A stretch of DNA of 64,000 nt from Promethearchaeota archaeon (GCA_013375495.1 JABXKC010000011.1:1-64000); one strand, 5' to 3'. Shown: positions 28,563-37,628, numbered from the stretch's first letter. The notes: a model not told the origin generated them from the letters alone. Numbers and translations: made by a program.

Positions 28563-29342
28563 GTGGCTTTAAAAATAATTTCTTTTAGTGGAAAAGGAGG
28601 TGTAGGGAAATCTACATTATTGGTACTCATGCTAAAGCATTTAATAGATTCAAATAAATACGAGAACATCTTGGTTATTGACGCAGATCCCGATGCGAAC
28701 ATCGGAGATATCATTGGAGAAAATATCGGATTCAAACAAACGGTAGGTGGAAAAATGACAGTACTCAAGGATAAAATTCAGAGAAGACAGATACCGCTAG
28801 AAGTATCGAAAGATCAAATCATTGAATCTGAGGTCTTTGACGCACTCATAGAATTGGATGATTTTGATCTGCTAGAAATGGGACGCGGTGAGGGAGAGGG
28901 ATGCTATTGTAGCGTCAATAATACGATTAAGCGTATCATTGATATTCTGTCGAAAAATTACGACATCGTGTTAATTGACGCTCCAGCAGGGCTGGAACAC
29001 TTCGCAAGAAGGACAGGACAAGATGTTACTGACCTCATTATAGTAACAGACGCGAGTAAAATGGGATTTCACACAATGGAAAGAATCGTAGAGGTTACCA
29101 ACGAAGTCAAATTGGATTTTAAAAATATCCTCGTAGTTGGAAATCGCTTTCCCGAAGACATGAAAAGCTTATTAACCGAGAGAGTCGAAAAAATTAAAGA
29201 CGACAGAGTAAAATTTCTGGGTTTGCTTCCTAACGACGACGAAATTAGTAAAATGAATTTACTCGCTAAGAATTTGCTTGAAATAGCACCTGAAAATAAA
29301 TTCTACAAAAAAGCAAGGGATCTTTTTGCAGCTATAGTGTAA
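28563..29342 (+). CDS. cooC: CooC-like nickel-insertion ATPase
   Basis: A MinD/ParA-type ATPase with deviant Walker A FSGKGGVGKST near the N-terminus and VLIDAPAGLEHFARR for Walker B. The segment GRGEGEGCYCSVNN carries the C-x-C metal-binding pair diagnostic of CooC/AcsF proteins, which insert nickel into carbon monoxide dehydrogenase/acetyl-CoA synthase. That would fit a Wood-Ljungdahl organism, but no CODH gene is in the window. The start is uncertain: GTG at 28563 gives a family-like N-terminus, whereas GTG at 28551 or a leaderless GTG at 28506 would add up to 19 residues. A 17-codon frame (28501-28554) overlaps this region. Confidence 0.85.
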   Translation: MALKIISFSGKGGVGKSTLLVLMLKHLIDSNKYENILVIDADPDANIGDIIGENIGFKQTVGGKMTVLKDKIQRRQIPLEVSKDQIIESEVFDALIELDDFDLLEMGRGEGEGCYCSVNNTIKRIIDILSKNYDIVLIDAPAGLEHFARRTGQDVTDLIIVTDASKMGFHTMERIVEVTNEVKLDFKNILVVGNRFPEDMKSLLTERVEKIKDDRVKFLGLLPNDDEISKMNLLAKNLLEIAPENKFYKKARDLFAAIV

Positions 29343-29420
29343 TGCTTACTCAATAGAAAAAGAAACCAATTTTAAATGCAATTTTTAAATCTTCTCTAGA
29401 TTTAGAACTTCTCTTTGAAT

Positions 29421-30248
29421 TCACTCTTGACGATAAACCGGGATGATTTTAGAGGTAAATTCCTCTAAAGTGTATGGAAAATCGTCTTCGCTTGATATTT
29501 TGCCTAATTCTAGCAAAATCTGTCTTGCAAGCAACCAAAATGCTAATCCTAACGCTTTTTTGCCCCTATTGTTAGCTGGAATTGCGAGGTCAATGCCATT
29601 GAGAATATCGTCAGTATCAAATAGAGCAACGACGGGAATTCGGGCTAATTTCGCTTCTCTTAAAATTACTTTATCAGCATGCGGATCAACGATGACCACT
29701 ACCGATGCATCTTTAATGTAATCGTCTATTATAGGGTTGGTCAAAGATCCCGGAATAAATCGCTCAGTAATTGCTCTACATCCTAGAACTTTGCAAAATT
29801 GTTTTACTGGTTCTTTGCCGTATCTTCTAACTGATGATACTATTACTTTATCACTCCCTTCCTCTACATATTTACTTAGAAATTTAGCAGCAGTAAGAAG
29901 ACGTTCATCAGTTTGAGTTAAGTCAATAACATATAATCCGTAATTCGTTTGTCTATAAATAAATCTTCTAGCATCTCCAGATAACAATTTTGTTCCTATA
30001 TGGATACCACAACTTAGATATAATTGCTTCTTTTCTTCGTCCTTATCTATTAATTTATCGATATCTCCAACTTCAGTATCCATATCTTCGGTATCGAGTA
30101 AATCAAGTTCTTCTTCTAAATCTAACTCGTCTTCAAAATCCTCTTCGAATTCCTTCTCGAATTCTTTCCTTAATTCTTCTTCGGAAATAGTATCTTCTTC
30201 CTTCTTAGAATCATCAGTCGTTTCTGTTTTTTTCTTTTTTTTAGCCAA
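29421..30248 (-). CDS. rps2: Ribosomal protein uS2 with acidic N-terminal extension
   Basis: Residues 75-275 are archaeal/eukaryal-type uS2 of the small ribosomal subunit: LYLSCGIHIGTKLLSGDARRFIYR, YGLYVIDLTQTDERL, SSVRRYGKEPV, RFIPGSLTNP and VVALFDTDD. The first 75 residues are an unusual low-complexity extension, a lysine block followed by an acidic stretch rich in E and D, absent from most archaeal homologues. It starts at TTG (TTGGCT) at 30248. It is transcribed alone here, divergent from a small membrane-protein gene. The identification of the core domain is certain; the role of the extension is unknown. Confidence 0.95.
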   Translation of the reverse strand: MAKKKKKTETTDDSKKEEDTISEEELRKEFEKEFEEDFEDELDLEEELDLLDTEDMDTEVGDIDKLIDKDEEKKQLYLSCGIHIGTKLLSGDARRFIYRQTNYGLYVIDLTQTDERLLTAAKFLSKYVEEGSDKVIVSSVRRYGKEPVKQFCKVLGCRAITERFIPGSLTNPIIDDYIKDASVVVIVDPHADKVILREAKLARIPVVALFDTDDILNGIDLAIPANNRGKKALGLAFWLLARQILLELGKISSEDDFPYTLEEFTSKIIPVYRQE

Positions 30249-30456
30249 GGTAGATACCCTACAATTAGAGATTTAGTTCATAAAATAATACTCTTGATAA
30301 ATGATATAAAACATCATAATTTTAATATTTTATTAAAAGAATTCTTCTAATTCTCGTAGAACTAAAGATTTAATATATCAAAACAATTAAAATTATTAAT
30401 TAACTCATATAAGATATTTCATACAAATAGCTTAACTAGAAAGAGAATATTTTAAA

Positions 30457-30942
30457 ATGGTATCCTATAGACTAGTAATTGGGATTATAGTTGGAATTAT
30501 CTTTAGCTTTTTTACTGTTTACTTTTTTAATATGGAAACGATAATTCCCCAAATAAAGATTTATCTACAAACAGATATTTTAAAAGTTATAGTTTTACAA
30601 ATAGGAGCGAATTTTAAATTTGATCTTATAGCCTTTTTTACAGGTAAGCTGAACATAGTCGATTTTGCCCCACAACTTCTAGCAAGTGTATTCATTGGTT
30701 TTTTGAGTGGTACCATATCTAAAGGATTGAAAAGAGGACTTATAGCTAGTTCTCTAGTGATAGTTATTGATTTTTTAATCTGGATGTTATTAAGCGTGAT
30801 TTCTGGCGAGGATCTAATGACTTTATTCCAAGGAGCTCAACTTTCCGGAACAATTGGAGGAATTTTAAGTGCAATATTGGGCGCTATTATAGGGGGATCA
30901 CTCGGGGGAATTATCAGCGGTCCATATGAAGAAGTCTATTAG
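30457..30942 (+). CDS. Small membrane protein of unknown function
   Basis: A 161-residue hydrophobic protein with about four predicted membrane helices: 5-27, 80-98, 105-127 and 135-157. The last helices are glycine-rich (GGILSAILGAIIGGSLGGIISG), a pattern seen in small TM-bundle or channel-like proteins. No known family is recognised. It stands alone between divergent rps2 and a downstream HD-domain gene 95 bp away. The ATG is the first in frame after an AT-rich leader. Confidence 0.6.
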   Translation: MVSYRLVIGIIVGIIFSFFTVYFFNMETIIPQIKIYLQTDILKVIVLQIGANFKFDLIAFFTGKLNIVDFAPQLLASVFIGFLSGTISKGLKRGLIASSLVIVIDFLIWMLLSVISGEDLMTLFQGAQLSGTIGGILSAILGAIIGGSLGGIISGPYEEVY

Positions 30943-31037
30943 ATTTATCTATCAAAATTATTTTTATTCTTTCGTTAAAAATAGATGTTAAACTGAATAA
31001 CTAAACCTTAAAGTTAATAATTAATTTCTAAAGTGTA

Positions 31038-31571
31038 ATGGCAAGAGAAGAAACTCTACCAACCAGCGATTTTGCATTTGATTTATTGAAAAAGCTAAAA
31101 GTCCCTTATAATGTAAGACGTCACTCTCTAAAAGTTGCTGAGAAGGCGTTAGTATTAGCAGAAAAAATAAGGTTAAAAGAGGTTGACATGGATTTGATTG
31201 AAATAGGGGGCTTGCTACACGATATTGGCAGATGTCAGACTCATGGGTTTAAGCATGCCTTAATTGGGGCTAAAATAATAAGAGAAAGAGGATTATCAGA
31301 ACGGCTTGCCATAATCTGCGAAACTCATATCTTAGGGGGATTAGATAAAGAAGATGCAAAGCAGGTTGGGTTACCTGAGAGAGATTTTTTACCGCTTACC
31401 CTCGAAGAAAAAGTGATCTGTCTTGCGGATAAATTTATAGCTGGAACTAAAGAAGTTACCATCGAACAGAGATTTGAAAAGTGGTTTAACAAATATGGTA
31501 GAACTCAGATCCTCACTAAAGCCAAGGAGCGAATTGAAAAAATCCAAAAAGAAATTGAAGCTTTAGGTTAA
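31038..31571 (+). CDS. HD-domain phosphohydrolase, archaeal TIGR00295-like
   Basis: A 177-residue HD-fold protein. The metal-binding histidine and HD pair are visible in NVRRHSLKVAEKA and GGLLHDIGRCQTHG, with later histidines in FKHALIGAK and CETHILGG and an aspartate in CLADKFIAG. The pattern and length match the archaeal uncharacterised HD family (TIGR00295), presumed nucleotide phosphohydrolases. No substrate can be given. The gene appears monocistronic. Confidence 0.85.
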   Translation: MAREETLPTSDFAFDLLKKLKVPYNVRRHSLKVAEKALVLAEKIRLKEVDMDLIEIGGLLHDIGRCQTHGFKHALIGAKIIRERGLSERLAIICETHILGGLDKEDAKQVGLPERDFLPLTLEEKVICLADKFIAGTKEVTIEQRFEKWFNKYGRTQILTKAKERIEKIQKEIEALG

Positions 31572-31649
31572 AACTCAAATAATAACATTAAGTGCAAAAT
31601 TTCATTCTCCATCAAACGGTACAGGAATAATATTTGAAAAAGGGTAGCT

Positions 31650-32153
31650 TTATTGATTTAATTTCAATTTTTCTTTTAGCTGATTTAGTATTCCTCCGGA
31701 TTCCAATATTTCTTTTAGAAATTGAGGTAATTTTTTATACGGTAGTTCAAGATCTTTTGATAGATTGAATATTATCCCATTTTCAATCGAGATTTGTACC
31801 TGATCTCCGTCGGAGAATGTTGCTTCGTCCCACTCACATATGATTCCAGCAATTCCGTTGTTAATAAGATTTCGATAGTATATTCTTGAAAACGATTTAG
31901 CAATAATGGCTTTTATTCCGAGAATTTTAAAAACATTTACGGCCTCTTCTCGAGAGCTTCCCGTCCCAAAATTGTGTCCTCCTATAATTATAGATATCCT
32001 AGCTGCTTTTTGAGCAAAATTAGGTTCTATAAACTCTAACACATGTTTGGTCATTTCATTTGGATCTCTCATTGTTAAAGTATAACTAGGTACAATATCG
32101 TCAGTGTTAATGTCATCCCCTAAAATATAAATCTCTCCTTCTATATTTTCCAT
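31650..32153 (-). CDS. leuD: 3-isopropylmalate dehydratase small subunit-like
   Basis: A 167-residue aconitase-superfamily small subunit carrying DDINTDDIVPSYTLT at the N-terminus and the substrate-binding GGHNFGTGSSREEAV loop. It pairs with the large subunit encoded immediately upstream; GGAGGTG overlapping the upstream stop region lies eight bases before its ATG. Archaeal versions serve isopropylmalate isomerase or homoaconitase/methylthio-type reactions and cannot be separated reliably by eye. Given IlvD and other branched-chain genes in the window, leucine synthesis is the simplest reading. Confidence 0.88.
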   Translation of the reverse strand: MENIEGEIYILGDDINTDDIVPSYTLTMRDPNEMTKHVLEFIEPNFAQKAARISIIIGGHNFGTGSSREEAVNVFKILGIKAIIAKSFSRIYYRNLINNGIAGIICEWDEATFSDGDQVQISIENGIIFNLSKDLELPYKKLPQFLKEILESGGILNQLKEKLKLNQ

Positions 32154-32155
32154 TA

Positions 32156-33415
32156 TTATAACACCTCCCGAGGATCAGATATTTTTCCCTTTAAGGCTGA
32201 AGCAGCCACGGTTGCGGGAGATGCCAAGAAAATCTCAGCTGAAGGATCCCCCATTCTTCCAACAAAATTTCGATTTGTGCTACTAATGCATCTTTCCTCT
32301 GGACCTAATACGCCGAGTTGGCCACCGATGCAAGCTCCACAGGTAGAATGTGTAACAACAGCTCCCGAATTCAAGAAGATTTCAATTAGACCTTCTTTCA
32401 TAGCATTCATATAAATTTCTTGTGAAGCTGGAGTAACGATTAATTTCGTTTTTGAATGTATTTTTTTACCTTTCAATATTTTTGCTGCGATGCGTAAATC
32501 TTCCATTCTTCCGTTAGTGCAACTTCCTAAAAATGCTTGGTCAATTTCCTCCCCTTGAACTTCTTCTATCGCTGCTAGATTTCCGGGGTTTGATGGTTTA
32601 GCAATCACGGGGGTTATATTTGATAAATCGTAATCTAACTCCTTCTCGTAATTAGCATCTTCATCAGGTTCTACAAAATTATATGGTTGATTTGTTCGAT
32701 TTTTTAACCACAATTTAAGTTTTTCATCAGGTAGGAAGGTTCCAAACTTAGCTCCTGCCTCTACAACCATATTTGCTATCGTCATCTTGGAATCTATAGA
32801 TAACCAAGACGAACCCGTTCCATGGAACTCTATTGCTTTATATATTGCACCTTTAGTTGAGATTTCTCCAATCATAGTTAATATGAAATCCTTAGACATA
32901 ACTCCTTTATTTAATCTACCAGTTAATTCAATCTTTATCGATTCAGGGACTCTAAACCATAAATTGCCAGTTGCAAACACAACAGAAACATCAGTTGCGC
33001 CGATACCCGTTGATAGGCAATTAAAAGCACCATAAGTTGTTGTATGACTGTCAGAACCAACTATTAACATTCCTGGTCTTGAGAATCCTAATTCGGGCAG
33101 AACTTGATGACAAATCCCTCTGTTAATCCCCATATTATGAACAAACTTGTATTTTTCTGCGAATTTAATACAATCTTGGTGCATTTTTGCGGCGCTAATA
33201 GTTGGAGCAGGAACCCAATGATCGAGAATAAAAAATATTTTGTTTGGATCCCAGACATAGTCTATCCCGAGTTTTTCATATTCTAAGTGAATTCTTCCTC
33301 CTAATTGTTCGTGTACCATTATTAAGTCAATTTCTGCCTCTACAAATTGGCCAGGCGAGATTTCTTCTGCATTCGAATGCGTTTTTAACATCTTTTCTGC
33401 TAGTGTATAACTCAT
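32156..33415 (-). CDS. leuC: 3-isopropylmalate dehydratase large subunit-like
   Basis: A 419-residue aconitase-family large subunit binding a [4Fe-4S] cluster. Cluster ligands are the cysteines in FLGSCTNGRMEDL and in HSTCGACIGGQLG; the GSDSHTTTYGA and STNRNFVGRMGD motifs are also present. The length is that of archaeal/bacterial two-subunit isopropylmalate or homoaconitate hydratases. It is translationally coupled to leuD. It would interconvert 2- and 3-isopropylmalate in leucine synthesis. Homoaconitase is an alternative. Confidence 0.9.
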   Translation of the reverse strand: MSYTLAEKMLKTHSNAEEISPGQFVEAEIDLIMVHEQLGGRIHLEYEKLGIDYVWDPNKIFFILDHWVPAPTISAAKMHQDCIKFAEKYKFVHNMGINRGICHQVLPELGFSRPGMLIVGSDSHTTTYGAFNCLSTGIGATDVSVVFATGNLWFRVPESIKIELTGRLNKGVMSKDFILTMIGEISTKGAIYKAIEFHGTGSSWLSIDSKMTIANMVVEAGAKFGTFLPDEKLKLWLKNRTNQPYNFVEPDEDANYEKELDYDLSNITPVIAKPSNPGNLAAIEEVQGEEIDQAFLGSCTNGRMEDLRIAAKILKGKKIHSKTKLIVTPASQEIYMNAMKEGLIEIFLNSGAVVTHSTCGACIGGQLGVLGPEERCISSTNRNFVGRMGDPSAEIFLASPATVAASALKGKISDPREVL

Positions 33416-33432
33416 TCATCATCACAATTACA

Positions 33433-34701
33433 TTATTGATTTTCACATTTATTTTTATAATTTTTATCTATCAACTTCATTGTAGCTTTAAACAAGATGC
33501 AAGCGTTAAATAAAATTTTAGGATCTACTTTATCAGGAGTATCTTTGACAGTATGAGTATATAACGATGCTGCCTCATTAGTAATATCGACTGTATCGTA
33601 CTTTCTTAAGCGAAAAGGAACCGTATCTGAATGTGCTCCTGTGCTTGCATGTAAATTCTTAACTTTTATATCTTTCTCCTTAGCTGCTAATAAGATATAT
33701 TTATTTAAAATTGGGGAATAAATTTTACGCATTCCAATTCCATAAGACTGAATATACTCGATTTGATTATTTTTATGTTCCTTACAAGAAACCATATCAA
33801 AGTTAATTTGAAATACCTTTCCTTTAATAAACTGATTTTCATATTCATCTACAAATATTCGTGCACCCATAGTTCCTAATTCTTCTGCAGAAAATTGACA
33901 AAACCAGATGTTAAAATAATTTAATGGATTTTCAATAAAATATGAACTTAATTCAAAAACTATAGCCATTCCTGAAGCGTTATCTAACGCTCCCGGAGAT
34001 TTATTATGAGTGTTAAGGAAAAGTAAACATATATTCGAAAAAGAGATTAAAATGATTGATATCCAACCCCCATATATCGTAAAATAGAAGGATACATCCA
34101 AATTTCCAAGAAGAATGATAAAATAAACAATATAAACTCCTATCAACATTATTCCGCTATAAAATGTAATTTTATAAAATATAACTCTCCAAAAAGTATT
34201 CATAGATTGTGATTTAGAATCTAAATGGGCAGAAATTACTATGTTTCCCGCATCCTTCTCAGATATCTTTATAGCAGGAACTTTAGTAAAAACATTGGTT
34301 GAATTAAGAGTTTCTCCAAAAAATTCCCCCCAAAAACCCGGGATCTCTGGATGATTTATGCCTTTAACTATTAGATATACGACTATTGTTACAAAGATCA
34401 CTAGCACCATTGTTATAGCACCATGAATATATGAAAACAATAAGAGATTTAAAACTAAAACTAGATTTAATGTGAGGAGAAATTTCATTAAAGTTGTGGA
34501 ATAAAAATCTGAAAAATCAAAAGGTTGCTTCTCTATTTGATCTTTTTTAAATCCTATCTCTTCAAAAGCTTCGTAAGCTAACTTAACCGCTTTTTTTTCA
34601 CCCTCAGTGCCTGCCAATCTTGGAAAACTAAAAGCGTTAACATAATTTGACAGTTTTTCTTGGTTAAAATAAGCGTCATTTAAGGTTTTGTTTCGAGATA
34701 T
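33433..34701 (-). CDS. Membrane-anchored M28-family peptidase, probable AUA start
   Basis: A paralogue of the 19149-20351 peptidase. Likely catalytic residues lie in AHLDSKSQ, GALDNASGMA, SAEELGTMG and GAHSDTVP; hydrophobic segments occupy about 80-115 and 185-230. Similarity extends upstream of the first canonical start (TTG 34617): ENRIKQNLDSFAFPRL in the paralogue corresponds to QEKLSNYVNAFSFPRL here. No ATG, GTG or TTG lies between that TTG and the upstream in-frame TAG, so the start is probably ATA at 34701, eight bases after GAGGG at 34710-34714 (minus strand). It lies 17 bp after leuC's start on the opposite side of an intergenic gap and just downstream of tmk. Confidence 0.78.
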   Translation of the reverse strand: MSRNKTLNDAYFNQEKLSNYVNAFSFPRLAGTEGEKKAVKLAYEAFEEIGFKKDQIEKQPFDFSDFYSTTLMKFLLTLNLVLVLNLLLFSYIHGAITMVLVIFVTIVVYLIVKGINHPEIPGFWGEFFGETLNSTNVFTKVPAIKISEKDAGNIVISAHLDSKSQSMNTFWRVIFYKITFYSGIMLIGVYIVYFIILLGNLDVSFYFTIYGGWISIILISFSNICLLFLNTHNKSPGALDNASGMAIVFELSSYFIENPLNYFNIWFCQFSAEELGTMGARIFVDEYENQFIKGKVFQINFDMVSCKEHKNNQIEYIQSYGIGMRKIYSPILNKYILLAAKEKDIKVKNLHASTGAHSDTVPFRLRKYDTVDITNEAASLYTHTVKDTPDKVDPKILFNACILFKATMKLIDKNYKNKCENQ

Positions 34702-34714
34702 TATATCTTCCCTC
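34701..34714 (-). promoter_or_regulatory. GAGGG ribosome-binding site with probable AUA start
   Basis: Read on the minus strand, GAGGG (34714-34710) precedes ATA at 34701 by eight bases; a second ATA at 34704 is five bases away. It is the only plausible initiation signal for the N-terminal residues conserved with the other M28 peptidase. Confidence 0.45.
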
Positions 34715-34726
34715 GTTAAAGGTGTT

Positions 34727-35356
34727 TTATTTTTTAATTTGAATTCCTCTTTGGTCTAATTTTTCAATAACAACTTCTTGGATCTTTGCTTGGACTATTT
34801 CGATTATATCGTCCGTATAAATTACACAATATCCCTCATTTTTAGCACGATTGAGATACACTTGTCTTACCTTTTCTAACAATGAAGTGTCTTCAAATTT
34901 GTCCAAAACCTTATGATGTTTCCGGGCTATTGATAATTTAGGATCGATATCTAAAATAATTGTTAGATCGGGTTTACCTGCAAATTTGTTTAAATCTTTC
35001 ACCCAATCGATAGTTAATTTTTCAGATTGACTTGATTGGTATGCAATCGAAGATTCTATATACCTATCGGATATCACAATGTATCCCTCTTCTAATTTTT
35101 CTTTAATTTCATTTTCAAAATGAATAACTCTATCAGCAGCAAATAATAAAGCGTCTGTAGAAGCGGGAATTCTATCATCTTTTAAATAAGTTCTTAATAG
35201 TTTTCCAATATCGCTATTTGAGGGTTCTTGGGTTATATAAACATTTAAACCTTTCAAGCTCAAAAAACCTGCTAATAGTTTACTATGAGTTGATGTACCT
35301 GAACCATCTATCCCATCAAGAACAATAAAAATTGAATGTTGCATTGATTTATTCAT
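34727..35356 (-). CDS. tmk: Thymidylate kinase
   Basis: A 209-residue dTMP kinase that phosphorylates dTMP to dTDP. The P-loop is DGIDGSGTSTHSKLL near residues 14-28; the nucleoside-binding segment DRYIESSIAYQSSQ and the aspartate-rich LDIDPKLSIARK are typical. The catalytic arginine is in TQEPSNSDIGKLLR, where an EPS replaces the usual EPG. Start ATG 35356 is chosen, though an internal ATG four codons later is possible. The gene precedes the M28 peptidase on the same strand by 25 bp. Confidence 0.92.
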   Translation of the reverse strand: MNKSMQHSIFIVLDGIDGSGTSTHSKLLAGFLSLKGLNVYITQEPSNSDIGKLLRTYLKDDRIPASTDALLFAADRVIHFENEIKEKLEEGYIVISDRYIESSIAYQSSQSEKLTIDWVKDLNKFAGKPDLTIILDIDPKLSIARKHHKVLDKFEDTSLLEKVRQVYLNRAKNEGYCVIYTDDIIEIVQAKIQEVVIEKLDQRGIQIKK

Positions 35357-35491
35357 TTTAAGTATTATTTATTCTTAATTAATAAGTAATTTTCTCATTT
35401 TATAATTAAAGTGTTAGTTTCCATTTGAATAATATTTAATAAATATTTTAAAGGAGATAATTTATTTCTAAGTTGTTAAAGATAGATTTTA

Positions 35492-35887
35492 TTGATGATC
35501 ATGTCAACTAAAAATACTGTAGGCTTTTGTCCCTATTGTAAACAAAATGTGTTAATGGTCAAAGAAGCTGTAAACTGGGCTTTAGTGATAATCTTAATAA
35601 TTTTTACGGGGGGAATTGGTCTTATAGTATATGGTATCATTTATTATAACAAAGCTCCTAGCCGTTGTATTCACTGTCGTTCGCAAATTACATTAGCTTC
35701 AACCATTAGTGCTCAATCTTCAAATCAAATTCAAACTAACACACCATTAGGGTATGAAAGTGATAACAATGCTGATGATTCTATGGTAAATAATAAAACA
35801 CTACAGCAAAACTTCTGTTCATTTTGTGGTGAGCCTTTATTAAATAAAGAAGCAAAGTTTTGTGCACATTGTGGTACAAATGTGTAA
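35492..35887 (+). CDS. LITAF-like zinc/membrane protein with C-terminal zinc ribbon
   Basis: The 131-residue protein has a CPYC knuckle near residue 14, a hydrophobic span (ALVIILIIFTGGIGLIVYGII), then a second knuckle CIHC near 53. This CxxC, membrane-inserting helix, CxxC order is that of LITAF/SIMPLE domains, which sit on endosomal membranes in eukaryotes. A separate zinc ribbon closes the protein (CSFCGEPL, CAHCGTNV). A paralogue with the same plan is at 36328-36705. LITAF homology is inferred from the pattern only; bacteria and archaea have zf-LITAF-like proteins of unknown role. Confidence 0.65.
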   Translation: MMIMSTKNTVGFCPYCKQNVLMVKEAVNWALVIILIIFTGGIGLIVYGIIYYNKAPSRCIHCRSQITLASTISAQSSNQIQTNTPLGYESDNNADDSMVNNKTLQQNFCSFCGEPLLNKEAKFCAHCGTNV

Positions 35888-35906
35888 TTCATTAGATCTT
35901 TAAAAA

Positions 35907-36185
35907 TTAGAAATATAACCTGCATCTTATGCTAAAAAGATCTTTCTCGTGGATAGAATAAATATTGGGGATTTTTTCTTTTCTTAAATATTTTTTTTCG
36001 GCAGAAATTATCTCTTGTACACTAAAATAAATCCTATTATCCTTTACCCATATCTTATCAACTAGGATATTAAACATTCCAAAGTTTCCTGTGCTATATA
36101 CTTGAAAGGAATTTAATTTTTCCGTTGTTGAACCCTCTAAAATAGATTCATATATTTCTAATCCAAATACATTGTTAATAACCAC
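35907..36185 (-). CDS. Small hypothetical protein
   Basis: A 92-residue frame between the two LITAF-like genes on the opposite strand. It reads like a compact beta-rich protein (SFQVYSTGNFGMFNILVDKI, NRIYFSVQEIISAEKKY) without low-complexity bias, and has no membrane segment. There is no recognisable ribosome-binding site, and the GTG start is a guess. No family is recognised. It may be real or a chance frame in a 440-bp gap. Confidence 0.4.
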   Translation of the reverse strand: MVINNVFGLEIYESILEGSTTEKLNSFQVYSTGNFGMFNILVDKIWVKDNRIYFSVQEIISAEKKYLRKEKIPNIYSIHEKDLFSIRCRLYF

Positions 36186-36327
36186 ACGAATTTTACATTT
36201 GAAATTTCTTTTTTTCTAAATCTTTGTGTAAAAATTGGACTCCAAATTTCTTTTAATCTTTCAATATCAAGATATAATTAAGAAAAAGAAATTTTCAATT
36301 CGATTTTAATCAAGGAGGTAAAAAAAA

Positions 36328-36705
36328 ATGGTAACAAGTTATTGTCCGCAATGTAAGATGAATGTTCTTACAACAAGAGAAGATATTGATATTTGCTTGG
36401 TAATAATTTTATGCATTTTTACTGCTGGTATAGGTTTACTTATTTATCTCGCAATCTACCACGAAAAAGAACCAAATCGATGTGTATACTGCAAAACTAT
36501 TGTTCAACCAGTCACTTACGAACAAAGGGAGACTTCTCCAGACTTCAAATCAAATCAAATAGAGGGGTACCAAGAAATAAAAACCTATGAAGAAAATAGG
36601 TCTCTTGTTGAAGAAAATTCAAATTTTTGTTCTAATTGTGGAGTACAGCTGGGTGATAGAGAAGGTTTAAAATATTGCGCATTCTGTGGTTCAAAAATTA
36701 ATTAA
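36328..36705 (+). CDS. LITAF-like zinc/membrane protein (paralogue)
   Basis: A 125-residue paralogue of the 35492-35887 product with identical layout: CPQC knuckle near residue 6, hydrophobic helix (CLVIILCIFTAGIGLLIYLAIY), CVYC near 46, a variable middle rich in Q, E and N, and a C-terminal ribbon CSNCGVQL with CAFCGSKI. The GGAGGT site nine bases before the ATG is one of the strongest in the window. The two genes flank a small antisense frame. Together they suggest a small membrane-surface zinc protein family in this lineage. Confidence 0.7.
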   Translation: MVTSYCPQCKMNVLTTREDIDICLVIILCIFTAGIGLLIYLAIYHEKEPNRCVYCKTIVQPVTYEQRETSPDFKSNQIEGYQEIKTYEENRSLVEENSNFCSNCGVQLGDREGLKYCAFCGSKIN

Positions 36706-36713
36706 GTAAAGAT

Positions 36714-37628
36714 TTAATTTTCACTTTCTTTTTTTAAAATCTTCATAAATTCATAAAAATAATTATAAGAATTTTCAAAATGATTATCTTCTTTTGAATA
36801 ATCTAATCCCTGGGAGAATAATTCGTTAAAACCTATGATATTTTTTTCTGCGATTATTTTTTTGTATTTGTGGAGCAGACTTTCAAATAATTCCAAAATT
36901 TTAAGAAATTCTTGATTTTCCATTTGAATCTCACCAAACATTTCCATTTCTCTTTGAATAATGCTCTCAGCAAAAACTTTTTGAAGTAAAAAAGTAGTGC
37001 CCGTAAATCTGGTTAATTCATTTAACGGTTCTTTAGTGCTCTTAAGAAGATTTAAAAAAAGAATGTTAATCATATGGGGGACACCTAAAGTAAGAGCTAC
37101 TCTTTTATCGTGAATCTCTGGTAAGGTTTCAGTAATAATTAATCCATCAGATCTAAATAATTCCAAGAGTTCACTTATAACTACTTCGTATCGGTCGGTT
37201 CCTCCTACTTTTAATACCATCATTACATAATTTTTCATATCACTGATTCCTGGACCAAACATGGGATGGAGCGAAATACAATTTACAGGAAATTTATTCT
37301 TTATCTCAGTTAAAGCATTAAAAACGGCACATTTCAAAGATGTGACATCAAAAATTAATGCATTCTTCTTTAAAAAAGGTCCAACTTTTCTAATCATATC
37401 AGGAGTAGAGTTTATTGGAATTGATATCATAACGATATCAGCATTTCTAACACTTTTTTCAAGTGAAAGATCGAATTTTACATTCAATTCTGTGGCAGCT
37501 TTTCTTAATTTATGTTCGTTTCGAGCGTAAAATGTTACAACAAACCCATGTTCTTGAAAATATTTTCCAAAAACTTTACCCATACCACCAGAGCCACCAA
37601 TAATTGTAATACTTTTTCCTAATGTCAT
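36714..37628 (-). CDS. tyrA: Prephenate dehydrogenase
   Basis: A 304-residue NAD(P)-dependent dehydrogenase of tyrosine synthesis. The Rossmann motif is ITIIGGSGGMGKVF (7-20); the prephenate-binding elements SISLHPMFGPG-like ISLHPMFGPGI and VTSLK are present, with a helical C-terminal dimerisation domain (residues 170-300). It overlaps the stop of aroE by 4 bp in an ATGA arrangement, so the pair is translationally coupled. Arogenate dehydrogenase specificity cannot be excluded. Confidence 0.9.
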   Translation of the reverse strand: MTLGKSITIIGGSGGMGKVFGKYFQEHGFVVTFYARNEHKLRKAATELNVKFDLSLEKSVRNADIVMISIPINSTPDMIRKVGPFLKKNALIFDVTSLKCAVFNALTEIKNKFPVNCISLHPMFGPGISDMKNYVMMVLKVGGTDRYEVVISELLELFRSDGLIITETLPEIHDKRVALTLGVPHMINILFLNLLKSTKEPLNELTRFTGTTFLLQKVFAESIIQREMEMFGEIQMENQEFLKILELFESLLHKYKKIIAEKNIIGFNELFSQGLDYSKEDNHFENSYNYFYEFMKILKKESEN

